Origin: Paenibacillus polysaccharolyticus
Lineage (GTDB): Bacteria; Bacillota; Bacilli; Paenibacillales; Paenibacillaceae
Assembly (NCBI RefSeq): GCF_900102085.1
Contig: NZ_FMVM01000001.1
Location: 372,001-436,000, forward strand
DNA: 64,000 nt
Direction of reading: 5' to 3'
Below, piece by piece: positions 55,407 through 64,000 of the stretch; position 1 is the stretch's first letter; each line of letters begins with the position of its first letter. The position numbers and the translations under genes were made by a program. Below the pieces are notes generated by a model. The model was not told where the DNA came from. It ran no database searches and saw only the letters and a program-made list of their open reading frames with translations.

Positions 55407-56405
55407 TTACTTTTGCCCGAGAATGCGCCAAAATGAATCCTTCGGTTGCTGCTTGGTATCGAACACAAATGGCCAGTTTTTGCGGCCACGTACCGGGAAA
55501 TGATCCAACCACGTATAATGATCAGCCGCACCCCAGAATGTTACAGAAGTAATATTGGATTGATACTCCCGGAACAGCTTGAAAATCTCCTCATACCGTT
55601 TCTCCTGAAGCTCCATCATCTCAGACGTTGGCTCTGTCAGATCAGTTCGCGTATCATCATGTTGAAACACAGATACATCCAATTCAGTGACGTGAAGCTG
55701 TACATCCAGTGAAGCATAACGTTCAATGGCTTCACGGATCTCTTCTATGGACGGTCCATGAATATTCCAGTGACCCTGCATTCCAATACCATGAACCGGA
55801 ACCCCTTGATCCAGCAGTGATTTTACTAGATTGTATATTTTCTCCCGTTTGACCGGATTAGTCTCGTTGTAATCGTTGTAAAACAGCAATGCATCAGGAT
55901 CAGCTTCATGAGCCATATGGAATGCCTGTGCCAGGTAATCTTCTCCCAGCAATCGCAACCATTTTGTATCTCGCATGATCACGTCAGTCTTGTCTTCGAT
56001 CGCCTCGTTTACCACATCCCATGCGTAGATCTGTCCTTTGTAACGGCCAACAACGGTATCGATATGCTGCTTCAAGCGGGACAACATCAGTTCCCTCGAA
56101 GCCGGTCCGCCGGAAGCATCCTCAAACACCCATGCCGGCGTCTGGTTGTGCCATACCAACGTGTGACCACGTACACCTATCGCACGGCCCACTGCAAAAT
56201 CAACGATCTCATCTGCTGCCTCAAACGTATATTCATGTTCTCGCGGATGAACTTCTTCAAACTTCATCTGATTCTCCGCAGTAACACTATTATAGTGCTT
56301 CGCAATAAATTCCCCTTCGGATTGTAGCATTCTCGTATGTACTGCTGCACCTATCTTGAACGCATCGGCATAAGCAGTATGTAGGGACGGAATTTCGGTA
56401 GACAT
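55407..56405 (-). CDS. xynA: Intracellular endo-1,4-beta-xylanase, GH10
   Basis: A 332-residue GH10 barrel. The acid/base Glu134 lies in DVVNEAIE and the nucleophile Glu241 in VTELDVS. The start with GAGGAGG upstream was chosen. There is no signal peptide, so it is intracellular and probably cuts imported xylo-oligosaccharides. The neighbouring transporter and two-component genes fit that. It starts MSTEIPSLHT. Confidence 0.9.
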   Translation of the reverse strand: MSTEIPSLHTAYADAFKIGAAVHTRMLQSEGEFIAKHYNSVTAENQMKFEEVHPREHEYTFEAADEIVDFAVGRAIGVRGHTLVWHNQTPAWVFEDASGGPASRELMLSRLKQHIDTVVGRYKGQIYAWDVVNEAIEDKTDVIMRDTKWLRLLGEDYLAQAFHMAHEADPDALLFYNDYNETNPVKREKIYNLVKSLLDQGVPVHGIGMQGHWNIHGPSIEEIREAIERYASLDVQLHVTELDVSVFQHDDTRTDLTEPTSEMMELQEKRYEEIFKLFREYQSNITSVTFWGAADHYTWLDHFPVRGRKNWPFVFDTKQQPKDSFWRILGQK

Positions 56406-56539
56406 CCTGGTTCCTCCTCGCAGATTTATTTCTTCATCATAACGGATAATGAATGCGCTTTCCCTGAACAAAATAAACCTTCTCCCCCCTGAAATTCTAC
56501 CAATTTCAGCACAAAAAGAAGAAATGCAGGCAATATACG

Positions 56540-56887
56540 TTATAACTTGTCTATCTGTAGCAAAGTCACTTGCTTCACTGTACATGCCGGGCTGACTTGT
56601 TCTTCAGAGAGTACATTAAGCTTGATCAGGCTTTTCAGCTTATGGCTGTCCACCTTGGACAGCAGCCTCCAGATCTCTGGGTCAGGCAACGATGCGTACA
56701 GCTTCTGATCGTCATATTCCTTGCGGTGCTGGAGCACCGTTTTCACCTTATATCCGCCTACTTCGGTCTCATATACGCCTTGCTGCGCACAGTATGCCAC
56801 AATCTCATCTCTCAATACAGATAACTGTTGTTCGATCTCTTTCTGCTGCTGTTTCAGTTCAAAGTAAGTCTGTACCTTCTGTTCCAT
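56540..56887 (-). CDS. Unknown coiled-coil protein, 115 residues
   Basis: The N-terminal third is a heptad-rich coil (VQTYFELKQQQKEIEQQLSVLRDEI) and the rest is small and mixed. No family recognised; phage-like small proteins have this pattern. It overlaps nothing and has no partner on the same strand. Confidence 0.55.
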   Translation of the reverse strand: MEQKVQTYFELKQQQKEIEQQLSVLRDEIVAYCAQQGVYETEVGGYKVKTVLQHRKEYDDQKLYASLPDPEIWRLLSKVDSHKLKSLIKLNVLSEEQVSPACTVKQVTLLQIDKL

Positions 56888-57031
56888 TACTCATCACGCT
56901 CCTCTACTACCATAGGTATGCAGAAAATGCGAGTTTAGGACAGGCTTGTAGGCCACCTTAAAAAGATATTTCGAATACCAAATCGTATTTTTGGAACTTA
57001 AAGGAAATGCTCTATAGAGGGGATGTTTCAT

Positions 57032-57904
57032 TTACAACAAGTCTGCTTGGAGGTAAGGGTTACGAACAGCTATATTCAACACACGTCGCATGACTTCTGA
57101 ATTTCTAGGAACATGACCTTCACGAGAAAGCAGCACCCAGCGTAACCAAGCCAATGCTTCAAACCCCTCCTCCTCATCCAGAGTATCGCCGGCAAGAGCT
57201 CGTAATTCGGTCTGATAAAACATTCCCAACTCTCTTTCGTTATAGATGGTAATTAGAAAAACAGACCATGCCGCATCATATCTCGGATCTCCGTACTGTC
57301 CGTTGGTCCAGTCTATAACGGTGTATTTTCCATTCATCTCTAGAATATTTCCTAGGTTATAGTCACCATGAATGAAGTGATCCTGTCTGACCTTTATACG
57401 TTTCATCAAGTCATGAACAATGTGATGGATATCTTGGTGCTTAGCAACCTGAGGAAAAAAATAGTCAATAAAATTGTAATGAGGAATGTAATCTTGTTTT
57501 GCTTCTTTCCTTTGTGGCTCTTTAACACGGACTGTATGCTGGTGGATATCATTTAAAGTCTGAGCAAGCCGTCTTAATATTCCATGATCTAGTCGGGTAA
57601 CCGGCACACCATCGTAACTTGTTAGTAGCACTTGATTCTGATGTTCATCTGTTCCCCAGCCATATGGCTTGGAAACCTGAATCCCGCTTTGACTCAGCTC
57701 GTGCAACAACTGATATTGTTTTCTAATATCCGGGCGTGAGTCCTTATTCCAGATTTTCAGTACATACAGCTGATCATGAAGTTCAACACGCATAACATCC
57801 GCTTCCAATCCAGGCTTAAGCGGGATCATCCGATGCTCCTGACCTATTCCTTGCCGAATCGCTTCATCCAGTTGAACCCAGCGAATACTGCTAAGTTGTA
57901 TCAC
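57032..57904 (-). CDS. Aminoglycoside-phosphotransferase-fold kinase
   Basis: A 290-residue APH/choline kinase-like protein: HGDYNLGN (catalytic loop) and VIDWTNGQYGDPRYD (metal-binding DFG-like). The ATP-binding N-lobe is visible. Such enzymes phosphorylate small molecules; antibiotic resistance is possible but cannot be told. It precedes a DinB gene by 11 bases. Confidence 0.82.
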   Translation of the reverse strand: MIQLSSIRWVQLDEAIRQGIGQEHRMIPLKPGLEADVMRVELHDQLYVLKIWNKDSRPDIRKQYQLLHELSQSGIQVSKPYGWGTDEHQNQVLLTSYDGVPVTRLDHGILRRLAQTLNDIHQHTVRVKEPQRKEAKQDYIPHYNFIDYFFPQVAKHQDIHHIVHDLMKRIKVRQDHFIHGDYNLGNILEMNGKYTVIDWTNGQYGDPRYDAAWSVFLITIYNERELGMFYQTELRALAGDTLDEEEGFEALAWLRWVLLSREGHVPRNSEVMRRVLNIAVRNPYLQADLL

Positions 57905-57915
57905 TTGTACTCACC

Positions 57916-58410
57916 TCACGGCCCTTTACCATGGTTAGGTTCAATCAATCCTTTGCCTATAACATTAGCAGATACGGGCTCTCGGCCAAGTTCTCTTGCC
58001 CATACAGATAACTGCCCTATATGATGAATTTCATGTGCAATTACATGACGCATAACTTCGCCCCAAGCATCGATATGCACGTGTCCGTCGGTTCGACGGT
58101 CGATGTAAGTTCTCTTTTCCATGCTCGGCTCCCACAATAAAACAAATGCTTCTACATCTTGATGTAGCTTGCGGTCCAGCTCACGAACAGCTTCGAGCGT
58201 CTGGTAGTTTGCAAAATCCTCCGCAGTATCCGGTTTTCCTTGTAGCAGTTGAAGCCAGCTCCACTCGACATCAATGATATGAAAAAAAGTCTTCAGGATA
58301 CTTCCCACACCACCTATACGCGGTCGAAGTAATTCTTCTGGCGGCAGGTCTGCACACCATGCATACCACTGTTCACGTACGATCCAGTTGTATCGAAAAA
58401 AGGTTTCCAT
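57916..58410 (-). CDS. DinB-like protein
   Basis: A 164-residue DinB bundle. Metal ligands are His in TFFHIIDVEW and the HEIHHIGQLS pair near the end. It is immediately upstream of the APH-fold gene on the same strand, so a shared transcript is likely. Role unknown. Confidence 0.8.
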   Translation of the reverse strand: METFFRYNWIVREQWYAWCADLPPEELLRPRIGGVGSILKTFFHIIDVEWSWLQLLQGKPDTAEDFANYQTLEAVRELDRKLHQDVEAFVLLWEPSMEKRTYIDRRTDGHVHIDAWGEVMRHVIAHEIHHIGQLSVWARELGREPVSANVIGKGLIEPNHGKGP

Positions 58411-58477
58411 ACCGTAGCCTCCTATGTTGCTGTACTTAGGTCATTATAGCTTCTTGATCAATTCAATAAATTATTAT

Positions 58478-58768
58478 TCATTCCACTGATTTGTTAGTTA
58501 ATCTTTTTTTGATATAGACAATCACATGTATTCCAGCATAAATAAATAGAACATTCACGAAATAAACCAGTAAATTAATATGCATATTGGATATAAACCA
58601 GATTGATCCGTTTGAATTCGAGACATGATAGTCCGTCAAAAAACGAAGCGGGAATCCATACTCGGTTCGTAAAGGTTCGTTATCATTATTCAGCGTTCCC
58701 GGAATAAAAAAGACAGCCAATACAGCGAGCCAAGCCGACAAATTGAATATTTTTTTATGTATCTTCAT
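58478..58768 (-). CDS. Small membrane protein, 96 residues
   Basis: Two hydrophobic segments (IFNLSAWLAVLAVFFIP and MHINLLVYFVNVLFIYAGIHVIVYI) with a polar loop between. It directly follows the next gene (shared stop/start base). Family unknown. Confidence 0.55.
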   Translation of the reverse strand: MKIHKKIFNLSAWLAVLAVFFIPGTLNNDNEPLRTEYGFPLRFLTDYHVSNSNGSIWFISNMHINLLVYFVNVLFIYAGIHVIVYIKKRLTNKSVE

Positions 58769-59277
58769 TATGTCTCCCCCTGTTCCTCCTTAGCCAGATT
58801 TCCTCCGTAATAGGTTCCCTCCAGCTCTTGATCCAGGTAACTCTCCAACGCCTGATGGTGCAGTGCGTACCTCGAAATTTTGCTGAAACGGCCAATCTTC
58901 GTAACATAAATCTGTTTGCCGTTGTATTGTATCATGACCTGATTGTTATGTTTCAATCTCAGAGCGATGCCCATATGAATGCTGCCCTCAATGCGATCTA
59001 CAGCCGTCTTCGCTGACGCTGGAGCTTCATTCAACCAATCAACAACTCTGCTTGTTTCTGCTTCATTTAAAACAGCTGCATCAAAACGGATCTGTACTCC
59101 GCTGCCACCCTTGGTATATATCGCTTTGCTCGTATCTGCACGGACAATCTCCGCGCTAGATAAAGGGGTTTCAATATCCACAAACCGGTTGTTCATATAC
59201 ACGAAGTACAGGGCTAGCGCTGCTACCACAGTGCCCATAACCAACCAAAATCGTTTGATATTTCGTGTGTTATTCAT
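58768..59277 (-). CDS. Membrane-anchored protein of unknown function, 169 residues
   Basis: A membrane helix near the start (FWLVMGTVVAALALYFVYM) followed by a soluble outer domain with several strands. It ends just before the small two-helix gene on the same strand. No family recognised. Confidence 0.55.
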   Translation of the reverse strand: MNNTRNIKRFWLVMGTVVAALALYFVYMNNRFVDIETPLSSAEIVRADTSKAIYTKGGSGVQIRFDAAVLNEAETSRVVDWLNEAPASAKTAVDRIEGSIHMGIALRLKHNNQVMIQYNGKQIYVTKIGRFSKISRYALHHQALESYLDQELEGTYYGGNLAKEEQGET

Positions 59278-59462
59278 TCTTCATCACCTCGTAATGTGTG
59301 CCATGTCCACCACATGAGCAAACATGCTCAACACCGAATTATGATTTTCAATAATCTTCTGTTCCACGTTTCCACGGGCTCCCACTATTCTTATAATAAA
59401 AACAACCTGAATTGAACTTTAGTTACAACCTATTTTATCATTTATTCATTTGCGCCCTCCCT

Positions 59463-59963
59463 TCATCGATCAGATGTATGAGTGTGGAACCATTTCCGCA
59501 ACTGATTTATATGCGCCTGATGATAACGATTGTGGTCAGCCATGTGCCAAAGTCCCCAGCGAACAGAAGCTTGCTTTTCATTCGTATGCCCGAAAGTAAC
59601 TACGATATCCATATCCGCATCCGTAAGAATTGTGCATGTTTCCTGTAGCATGTTCATGATCAACTGATGTTGAGAAATAAGTGTGTCTCTGGATATCCCC
59701 GCTATGAAAGGAAGTTTGTTATTTTCATCAATCATGGGACCGTATTGCTCCAACATATCGTAAGGTAACGTTTTTCCTTTGATGCGATACACCCAGTTCA
59801 GGTCAACGAACGTGATATGTCTCAGTAACTGAGCTGTACTGTTATATAGGTTGCCAGGTCCTCTGTAATCGACCTCATCCTGTGACATGGAATCCGTGAT
59901 GGATTTCAGACGATCACTGTTCTCTTTAACCGCGGCGAAAAGCATCCCCGTGACAGAAGGCAT
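59463..59963 (-). CDS. DinB-like protein
   Basis: A 166-residue DinB bundle with LLRHITFVDL and HMADHNRYHQAHINQLRKW. The start with GGGGAGG upstream was chosen. Third DinB-type gene of the window; differs from the other two. Role unknown. Confidence 0.8.
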   Translation of the reverse strand: MPSVTGMLFAAVKENSDRLKSITDSMSQDEVDYRGPGNLYNSTAQLLRHITFVDLNWVYRIKGKTLPYDMLEQYGPMIDENNKLPFIAGISRDTLISQHQLIMNMLQETCTILTDADMDIVVTFGHTNEKQASVRWGLWHMADHNRYHQAHINQLRKWFHTHTSDR

Positions 59964-60142
59964 ATTTTCCTCCCCTTTTAAATCATGAATCATACCCTCA
60001 CCTCTTCAACAAAGATAAGGCGATCTCACCAGATCGCCCCTGTCGTTAATAATTTTCTTTTTCGATACGCTTGAAGATGCTACCTGTTGTCATAAGGAAC
60101 TCCTGGGAGCATTTCCGTGAATATCGGTTAAAATGGCAACCT

Positions 60143-61087
60143 TCATTCCGCTTTCTCCTCAGGAATATACATCGTCTGAATCTCCTGCACACCTTGCACA
60201 AAACCTAAATTCAGATATACAGACTCGGCATCATTGCCTTCCATCACATACAGTCGCAAAAATGGATAGTGCCCCTTGAGCATCGTTAATGCTCTTTGTA
60301 ACATTTGGGTAGCAATTCCTCTGCCTCTGTACGAGGGGATTACGCCTATACTGTATACCGCAGCCTGATTGTCCTGTAGACATAAGCGGCAGTTGGCGAC
60401 CAATTGACCCGTTGCTTGATCGTGTACCAATGTAGATGCCTGAGTCAGGATTTCATTTGTATAGTTAGGATCTTCGTCAGGTGCAAAATCTTCAAGAGAG
60501 AATTTTTTTCTACGCGTTGCTTCCAAACTTCCAACAAAACTCTCCAGATCACACTGGGCGATTTCCTCTTCGTTTACATATTTGAAGCCACCTGATTCTT
60601 TTCCAATAATCTCTGGGCTCTTAACAGTCACCCTGCTGTCCCAATCCACCTCGAAATGATCCGTAGGACGCTGCATCCAGCGGCATCTGAATTCGGCCGG
60701 CCAAAATCCCGCTCTCGCAAACCAGTCCACTTGACCTGGTAGAATCTCAAATGTCAGAATTCGTTTACTCCGATCCGACCACTGCATTAATTTCTGTTTC
60801 AGCAGCTTGACGATCTCAAAGCCTTGCTGGAATGGCGGAATGAGAAACAAATGATACATCTTGTTAGGCTCCATTCGTACACCACCTATTTTACTTTCCC
60901 CCCGATAGATCCAGTACGCGCTGCACCTTGTGGAACTGAACTCTTCTTCCCTGAAAAATCCGACATAACCCATATCATAATAGATGGTACAAAATAATCT
61001 CCACTCCGTAACATCCGCAAGGCGAATCGAGTATTCATCCGACAGATCATATTGAAGTGTATCTGCAGACCATTCTGTTAAATGCAT
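60143..61087 (-). CDS. GNAT-family acetyltransferase
   Basis: A 314-residue protein with a C-terminal GNAT domain (VYSIGVIPSYRGRGIATQMLQRAL is the acetyl-CoA loop). The N-terminal half is a second GNAT-like or unknown domain. Substrate unknown. The 61100 gene precedes it by 12 bases, so the two are probably co-transcribed. Confidence 0.8.
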   Translation of the reverse strand: MHLTEWSADTLQYDLSDEYSIRLADVTEWRLFCTIYYDMGYVGFFREEEFSSTRCSAYWIYRGESKIGGVRMEPNKMYHLFLIPPFQQGFEIVKLLKQKLMQWSDRSKRILTFEILPGQVDWFARAGFWPAEFRCRWMQRPTDHFEVDWDSRVTVKSPEIIGKESGGFKYVNEEEIAQCDLESFVGSLEATRRKKFSLEDFAPDEDPNYTNEILTQASTLVHDQATGQLVANCRLCLQDNQAAVYSIGVIPSYRGRGIATQMLQRALTMLKGHYPFLRLYVMEGNDAESVYLNLGFVQGVQEIQTMYIPEEKAE

Positions 61088-61099
61088 ATGTCCTTCCTC

Positions 61100-61723
61100 C
61101 TAAGCCGGGTATCCGATTTCTGCAATGTCCTCTTCCAACTCATCTAACTCGATCTCCGGGTTTAATGCCTGCAACAGTTGTTCGTTTAACGGTTTCATGT
61201 CAAAAACATGCCGGATCAGCTCTAGATCAAGTTCAATCTCGTAGTAATTCTGGGCCCATGCATGGTAGTGCTCCGCACCGCCCACAAGAACTTGAAGTAG
61301 AGCATAGGGTTCATCCGCGAGCTGTTGACTCGAAATCCATTCATTATTTCCCTTTTCATTCCAGATGCAGAAGCTGGTCTGATTCATCATAAAAGCAGGC
61401 TCGTCCAGAAACGTCTTTTTGAAATCTGCCGGCACACCCTCCAATACATCACCAAGTTGATCTTGATGTAGGGAAGCATAAGCTTTGTCGTAACCTTTGA
61501 TGATTAAACTATTGCTCGAATCAAATAACGCGAAATAGTGATCTCCTTCCCCGTCTCGCATCGAAGCCATCTGTTCATTCGCATCCCACTGTGCATTGTA
61601 CGAATAATACCTGTACTCCCATTCTGGCATTAGAATCGCATCCAGCATTGCTACTGCCTTGAAGATTCGCTGACATTCAGAAATGCTGGGCAATTGATGG
61701 ATAAAATCAGAAGCATCTTTCAT
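61100..61723 (-). CDS. Unknown protein, 207 residues
   Basis: A soluble acidic protein starting at the ATG with GGAGG six bases upstream. It contains several Trp/Tyr-rich stretches (PEWEYRYYSYNAQWDANEQM) and no recognised motif. It is co-transcribed with the GNAT gene. It could be a SMI1-like or DUF protein. Confidence 0.5.
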   Translation of the reverse strand: MKDASDFIHQLPSISECQRIFKAVAMLDAILMPEWEYRYYSYNAQWDANEQMASMRDGEGDHYFALFDSSNSLIIKGYDKAYASLHQDQLGDVLEGVPADFKKTFLDEPAFMMNQTSFCIWNEKGNNEWISSQQLADEPYALLQVLVGGAEHYHAWAQNYYEIELDLELIRHVFDMKPLNEQLLQALNPEIELDELEEDIAEIGYPA

Positions 61724-61801
61724 GTTGTACCTCCTCAATGGTAGTATGGATATTTCCGATTCCTAACTCTCTAGTTCTATTTAAGAGCAGACTTAACAAA
61801 A

Positions 61802-62929
61802 TCAGCCAGCTGTTCGAGCCGCCATAATTAACTGCAATACTCCGCTTTTTTCTTCTGACGTGAAAAGAATCATCTGCATCCCTTGATTAATCTGTATCTG
61901 TACCCGCTCTGCACCCAGAGCCTTCAAAGCTTCCAATGCATAACCCACATTCAGCGATACTTTACATTCCGTCCCTAGATAATTCTGAATATCCAGAGAC
62001 TCCAAGGCTTGATTCACTTGACTTGAGGCATCGAATACAACTTGTTCCGCTTGCACGTTCATTTGTATCAGATTGGTTTTCTCCTGAGATGCAATGATCG
62101 CAACCCGATTCAATGCTGAAACAAGAGCAGATGTATGCACGACGAAACGAGCGACATAAGCCGAATCCTCACTTATATCAACGTTTGGATAGTTTCCTGT
62201 GATGGAATGAGTAATAAGCTCAAAATCGTTACCGATAAACTTGATTTTTGTTCTGCACCATCTCACATGAATAAGGTCATCCCCGATAAGTTTCTCAAGT
62301 TCATTAAGGGTTCGACCGGGAACGATAACTACTTCACTTGTGGCGGTCACCTCGGAGGCTAACGTTTGCTCTACCTTGCCCAACCGATATCGGTCACAGC
62401 CAATCATGATTAATGTATGATCCTTGACCTCCATCTTCACTCCTGTAAGTGTAGGCATATGTTCTTTTTTCTGAACCGCAAACAAGGTTTGACGAATGGC
62501 ATCTCTGAAATTTGTTCCATGGATAGTAAACAACGTATGATCCTGCATCTGTTCTGGAAATGGATATTCATCGGTCTGCAACAGCTTGAGAATAAAGGTT
62601 GATCTGTTCGAAAGGGTGGTGACCCTTAAGCGATTACTCCCCATAGTCTCGGCGGATAACATGATCTCATCCTCGTCCATCTTGCGCACAATGTCAGCCA
62701 GAAGTTTCGCGTGAACTGCAACTTTACCCACTTGCTGAATTTGGATATGTTCATCAAGGATCTTCGTCATCAAAAAAGTGGTGCCATTACCACCAATTAG
62801 ATTGATCCGATCTGTAACCGCCTCCATATATACACACTCAAGCACTTTAACATGCTCATTAGACGAAACAAAACGGACGATTTTGGTTAACTGTTCCATT
62901 AAACGAAAGCGGTTTATGATCACTCTCAT
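61802..62929 (-). CDS. DNA polymerase III beta-clamp paralogue
   Basis: A 375-residue sliding-clamp protein. It has the three-domain clamp layout, with LPTLTG-like text in MPTLTGVKMEV and a clamp-type C-terminus GVLQLIMAARTAG where DnaN usually has LILPVR. It does not sit beside dnaA or recF, so it is a second copy rather than the oriC-linked dnaN. Extra clamps occur in some Bacilli and on phages. Its role here is unknown. Confidence 0.8.
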   Translation of the reverse strand: MRVIINRFRLMEQLTKIVRFVSSNEHVKVLECVYMEAVTDRINLIGGNGTTFLMTKILDEHIQIQQVGKVAVHAKLLADIVRKMDEDEIMLSAETMGSNRLRVTTLSNRSTFILKLLQTDEYPFPEQMQDHTLFTIHGTNFRDAIRQTLFAVQKKEHMPTLTGVKMEVKDHTLIMIGCDRYRLGKVEQTLASEVTATSEVVIVPGRTLNELEKLIGDDLIHVRWCRTKIKFIGNDFELITHSITGNYPNVDISEDSAYVARFVVHTSALVSALNRVAIIASQEKTNLIQMNVQAEQVVFDASSQVNQALESLDIQNYLGTECKVSLNVGYALEALKALGAERVQIQINQGMQMILFTSEEKSGVLQLIMAARTAG

Positions 62930-62961
62930 TGAGGCTACTCCTTGCTATTAGGAAATAAACT

Positions 62962-63687
62962 CTATCTCGGCATATCCTTTCTTGAACTTATCAATGAAAT
63001 AATGACATATGCAAATGCCTGGATCACAAACATCAGCGTAACAAACGCCACCGGAAGACCGCTTTCTGAAATAAAATCATTCATCAAATCCATAACAACC
63101 TGCCCAGGTCTGGACACGATATCCCATGAATTCCAGCGATTAAATCTCCCGATATATACGCCCAGACCACTTAGAAATAAAATGAATCCGACAATAATCC
63201 AGCAAACGAACCTGTGTACGAACAATTGCAGCACATGTTCTATTTGCCTTATAGAACATGTGGAGAGCATCAACCCTAAAATAGCTATACCAAACGTAAG
63301 GGTCAGACTGTACCAGAAATCCATCTCGAACCAAAAAGCACTCTCCGGCTGAGCACTAAAATACCGGAATGCATGCAACATTTCTGTAAACAGATAGGCC
63401 GCGTTAGGCAGAAAGAACAGCCAGATCAGACCGAGCAAACCTGTCAACGTCATGCCCAGCCATCCGGGTCTCACAGCCTTACGTCGAAAGATAAGAGCAA
63501 TCATCGTTGAAATGAGAAACGGAACCCATGCCAGAAACATATCCCAGTCTAGGAAGGCATACATACTCGAGCCTGACTTTGCACGCAGATACACCGCAAT
63601 GCCAAGACAGCATAACGTCATAAGCAGCAATGTGAATGCTAAGGCAATAAATCTTTTGTTCAAAATTCGATCATGTTTATCTATCAT
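62962..63687 (-). CDS. DUF1361 membrane protein
   Basis: A 241-residue protein with about six membrane helices and the DUF1361 landmark LFLPNAAYLFTEMLHA. Function unknown; possibly a transporter or membrane-stress protein. Single gene on the minus strand. Confidence 0.75.
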   Translation of the reverse strand: MIDKHDRILNKRFIALAFTLLLMTLCCLGIAVYLRAKSGSSMYAFLDWDMFLAWVPFLISTMIALIFRRKAVRPGWLGMTLTGLLGLIWLFFLPNAAYLFTEMLHAFRYFSAQPESAFWFEMDFWYSLTLTFGIAILGLMLSTCSIRQIEHVLQLFVHRFVCWIIVGFILFLSGLGVYIGRFNRWNSWDIVSRPGQVVMDLMNDFISESGLPVAFVTLMFVIQAFAYVIISLISSRKDMPR

Positions 63688-63720
63688 CTTGTTGGATTAG
63701 TCCTTCTTCTGGAAATAAAT

Positions 63721-64000
63721 TTATAGATATTTTTTAAAGGCTTTGCTGGACTCGCCATCGTATCCTAGCTTTTGATAAAATTGATGGGCCCCTTGCCTGG
63801 AAGCTCCGCTAGCGAGGAGGATCTTGGATGCATTCATCTGCAAACATACCTGTTCCACATGTTCCATTAATTCTGTTCCGTATCCGTTGCCTTGCACCTC
63901 GCTAGACATAACGACCCTTTCAACCAAACCAAATGGCCGATTTCCTGCCAGAGCATCTAGGCAGATATGTAAATGTGCCGTACCTACCACCTGCTCCCGG
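63721..64000 (-). CDS. GNAT-family acetyltransferase, cut by window end
   Basis: The frame is open to base 64000, so the N-terminus is outside the window. The visible part has a GNAT acetyl-CoA loop (VMSSEVQGNGYGTELMEHVE) and the C-terminal HQFYQKLGY. Substrate unknown. Confidence 0.8.
   Translation of the reverse strand, partial: REQVVGTAHLHICLDALAGNRPFGLVERVVMSSEVQGNGYGTELMEHVEQVCLQMNASKILLASGASRQGAHQFYQKLGYDGESSKAFKKYL

Noticed and set aside
60019..60038. GGCGATCT/AGATCGCC hairpin downstream of the GNAT gene
   Set aside because: No T-run follows on either strand and the stem is short, so it is not listed as a terminator.

Overview
The window is chromosomal DNA of a low-to-mid GC Gram-positive spore-former, most likely Paenibacillus. 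The evidence is strong AGGAGG-type ribosome sites, a YesM/YesN-type kinase with two AraC-type response regulators beside an LplA/B/C-type sugar ABC transporter, an intracellular GH10 xylanase, a pst operon preceded by a Bacillus-style Pho box, several DinB-fold proteins and an IS200-type element. No rRNA, tRNA or CRISPR array was seen.

Layout. 1-305: end of a DedA-family gene. 694-17282: an AT-rich minus-strand operon of sixteen genes that reads as a biosynthetic cluster. Its upstream half is a complete type II fatty-acid/polyketide set: ACP, active KS, FabZ-like dehydratase, catalytically dead KS partner, FabG, Sfp-type phosphopantetheinyl transferase and FabI. Its downstream half is a peptide-maturation set: a 25-residue precursor-like peptide, a second ACP, a subtilase fused to a DUF1611-like P-loop domain, two BtrH-like cysteine-dyad proteins, a radical SAM/SPASM enzyme, a transglutaminase-like protein, an adenylation-carrier protein with a glycine-like code, a cyclic-peptide-type ABC exporter and a CPBP protease. 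A divergent gene (17711-18733) looks like a third, Cys-less relative of the BtrH-like proteins. I infer that the cluster makes an acylated ribosomal peptide (a lipo-RiPP). The acyl chain would be built on one ACP and joined to the peptide or to glycine by the BtrH-like or transglutaminase-like enzymes; the radical SAM enzyme would modify the peptide, the subtilase would cut the leader and the ABC protein would export the product.

18965-22364: an MFS transporter, a ROK regulator and small genes of ordinary base composition. 22443-27219: a second AT-rich island of four tightly packed genes encoding an unknown protein, a coiled-coil protein, a lidless Hsp70 and a large protein with a HEPN-like Rx4H motif. 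It is a candidate stress or anti-phage module. 27533-37727: TetR regulator and amidohydrolase, orphan HicB, YidD, YdeI, DinB, an IS200 element, a WYL regulator and an LRR protein with an Imm11-like N-terminus.

37792-42955: a phosphate operon (stalk-domain protein, pstS, pstC, pstA, pstB) behind a Pho box. 43280-46648: a TIM-barrel epimerase, a membrane protein, purine nucleoside phosphorylase and small unknowns. 46916-56405: sugar ABC transporter, two-component regulators and GH10 xylanase, a coherent xylan/oligosaccharide utilisation locus. 56540-64000: miscellaneous genes including an APH-fold kinase, two more DinB proteins, GNAT enzymes, a paralogous DNA sliding clamp and a DUF1361 membrane protein.

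Functions come from motifs read by eye. No database search was possible, so family names without visible catalytic motifs are tentative.
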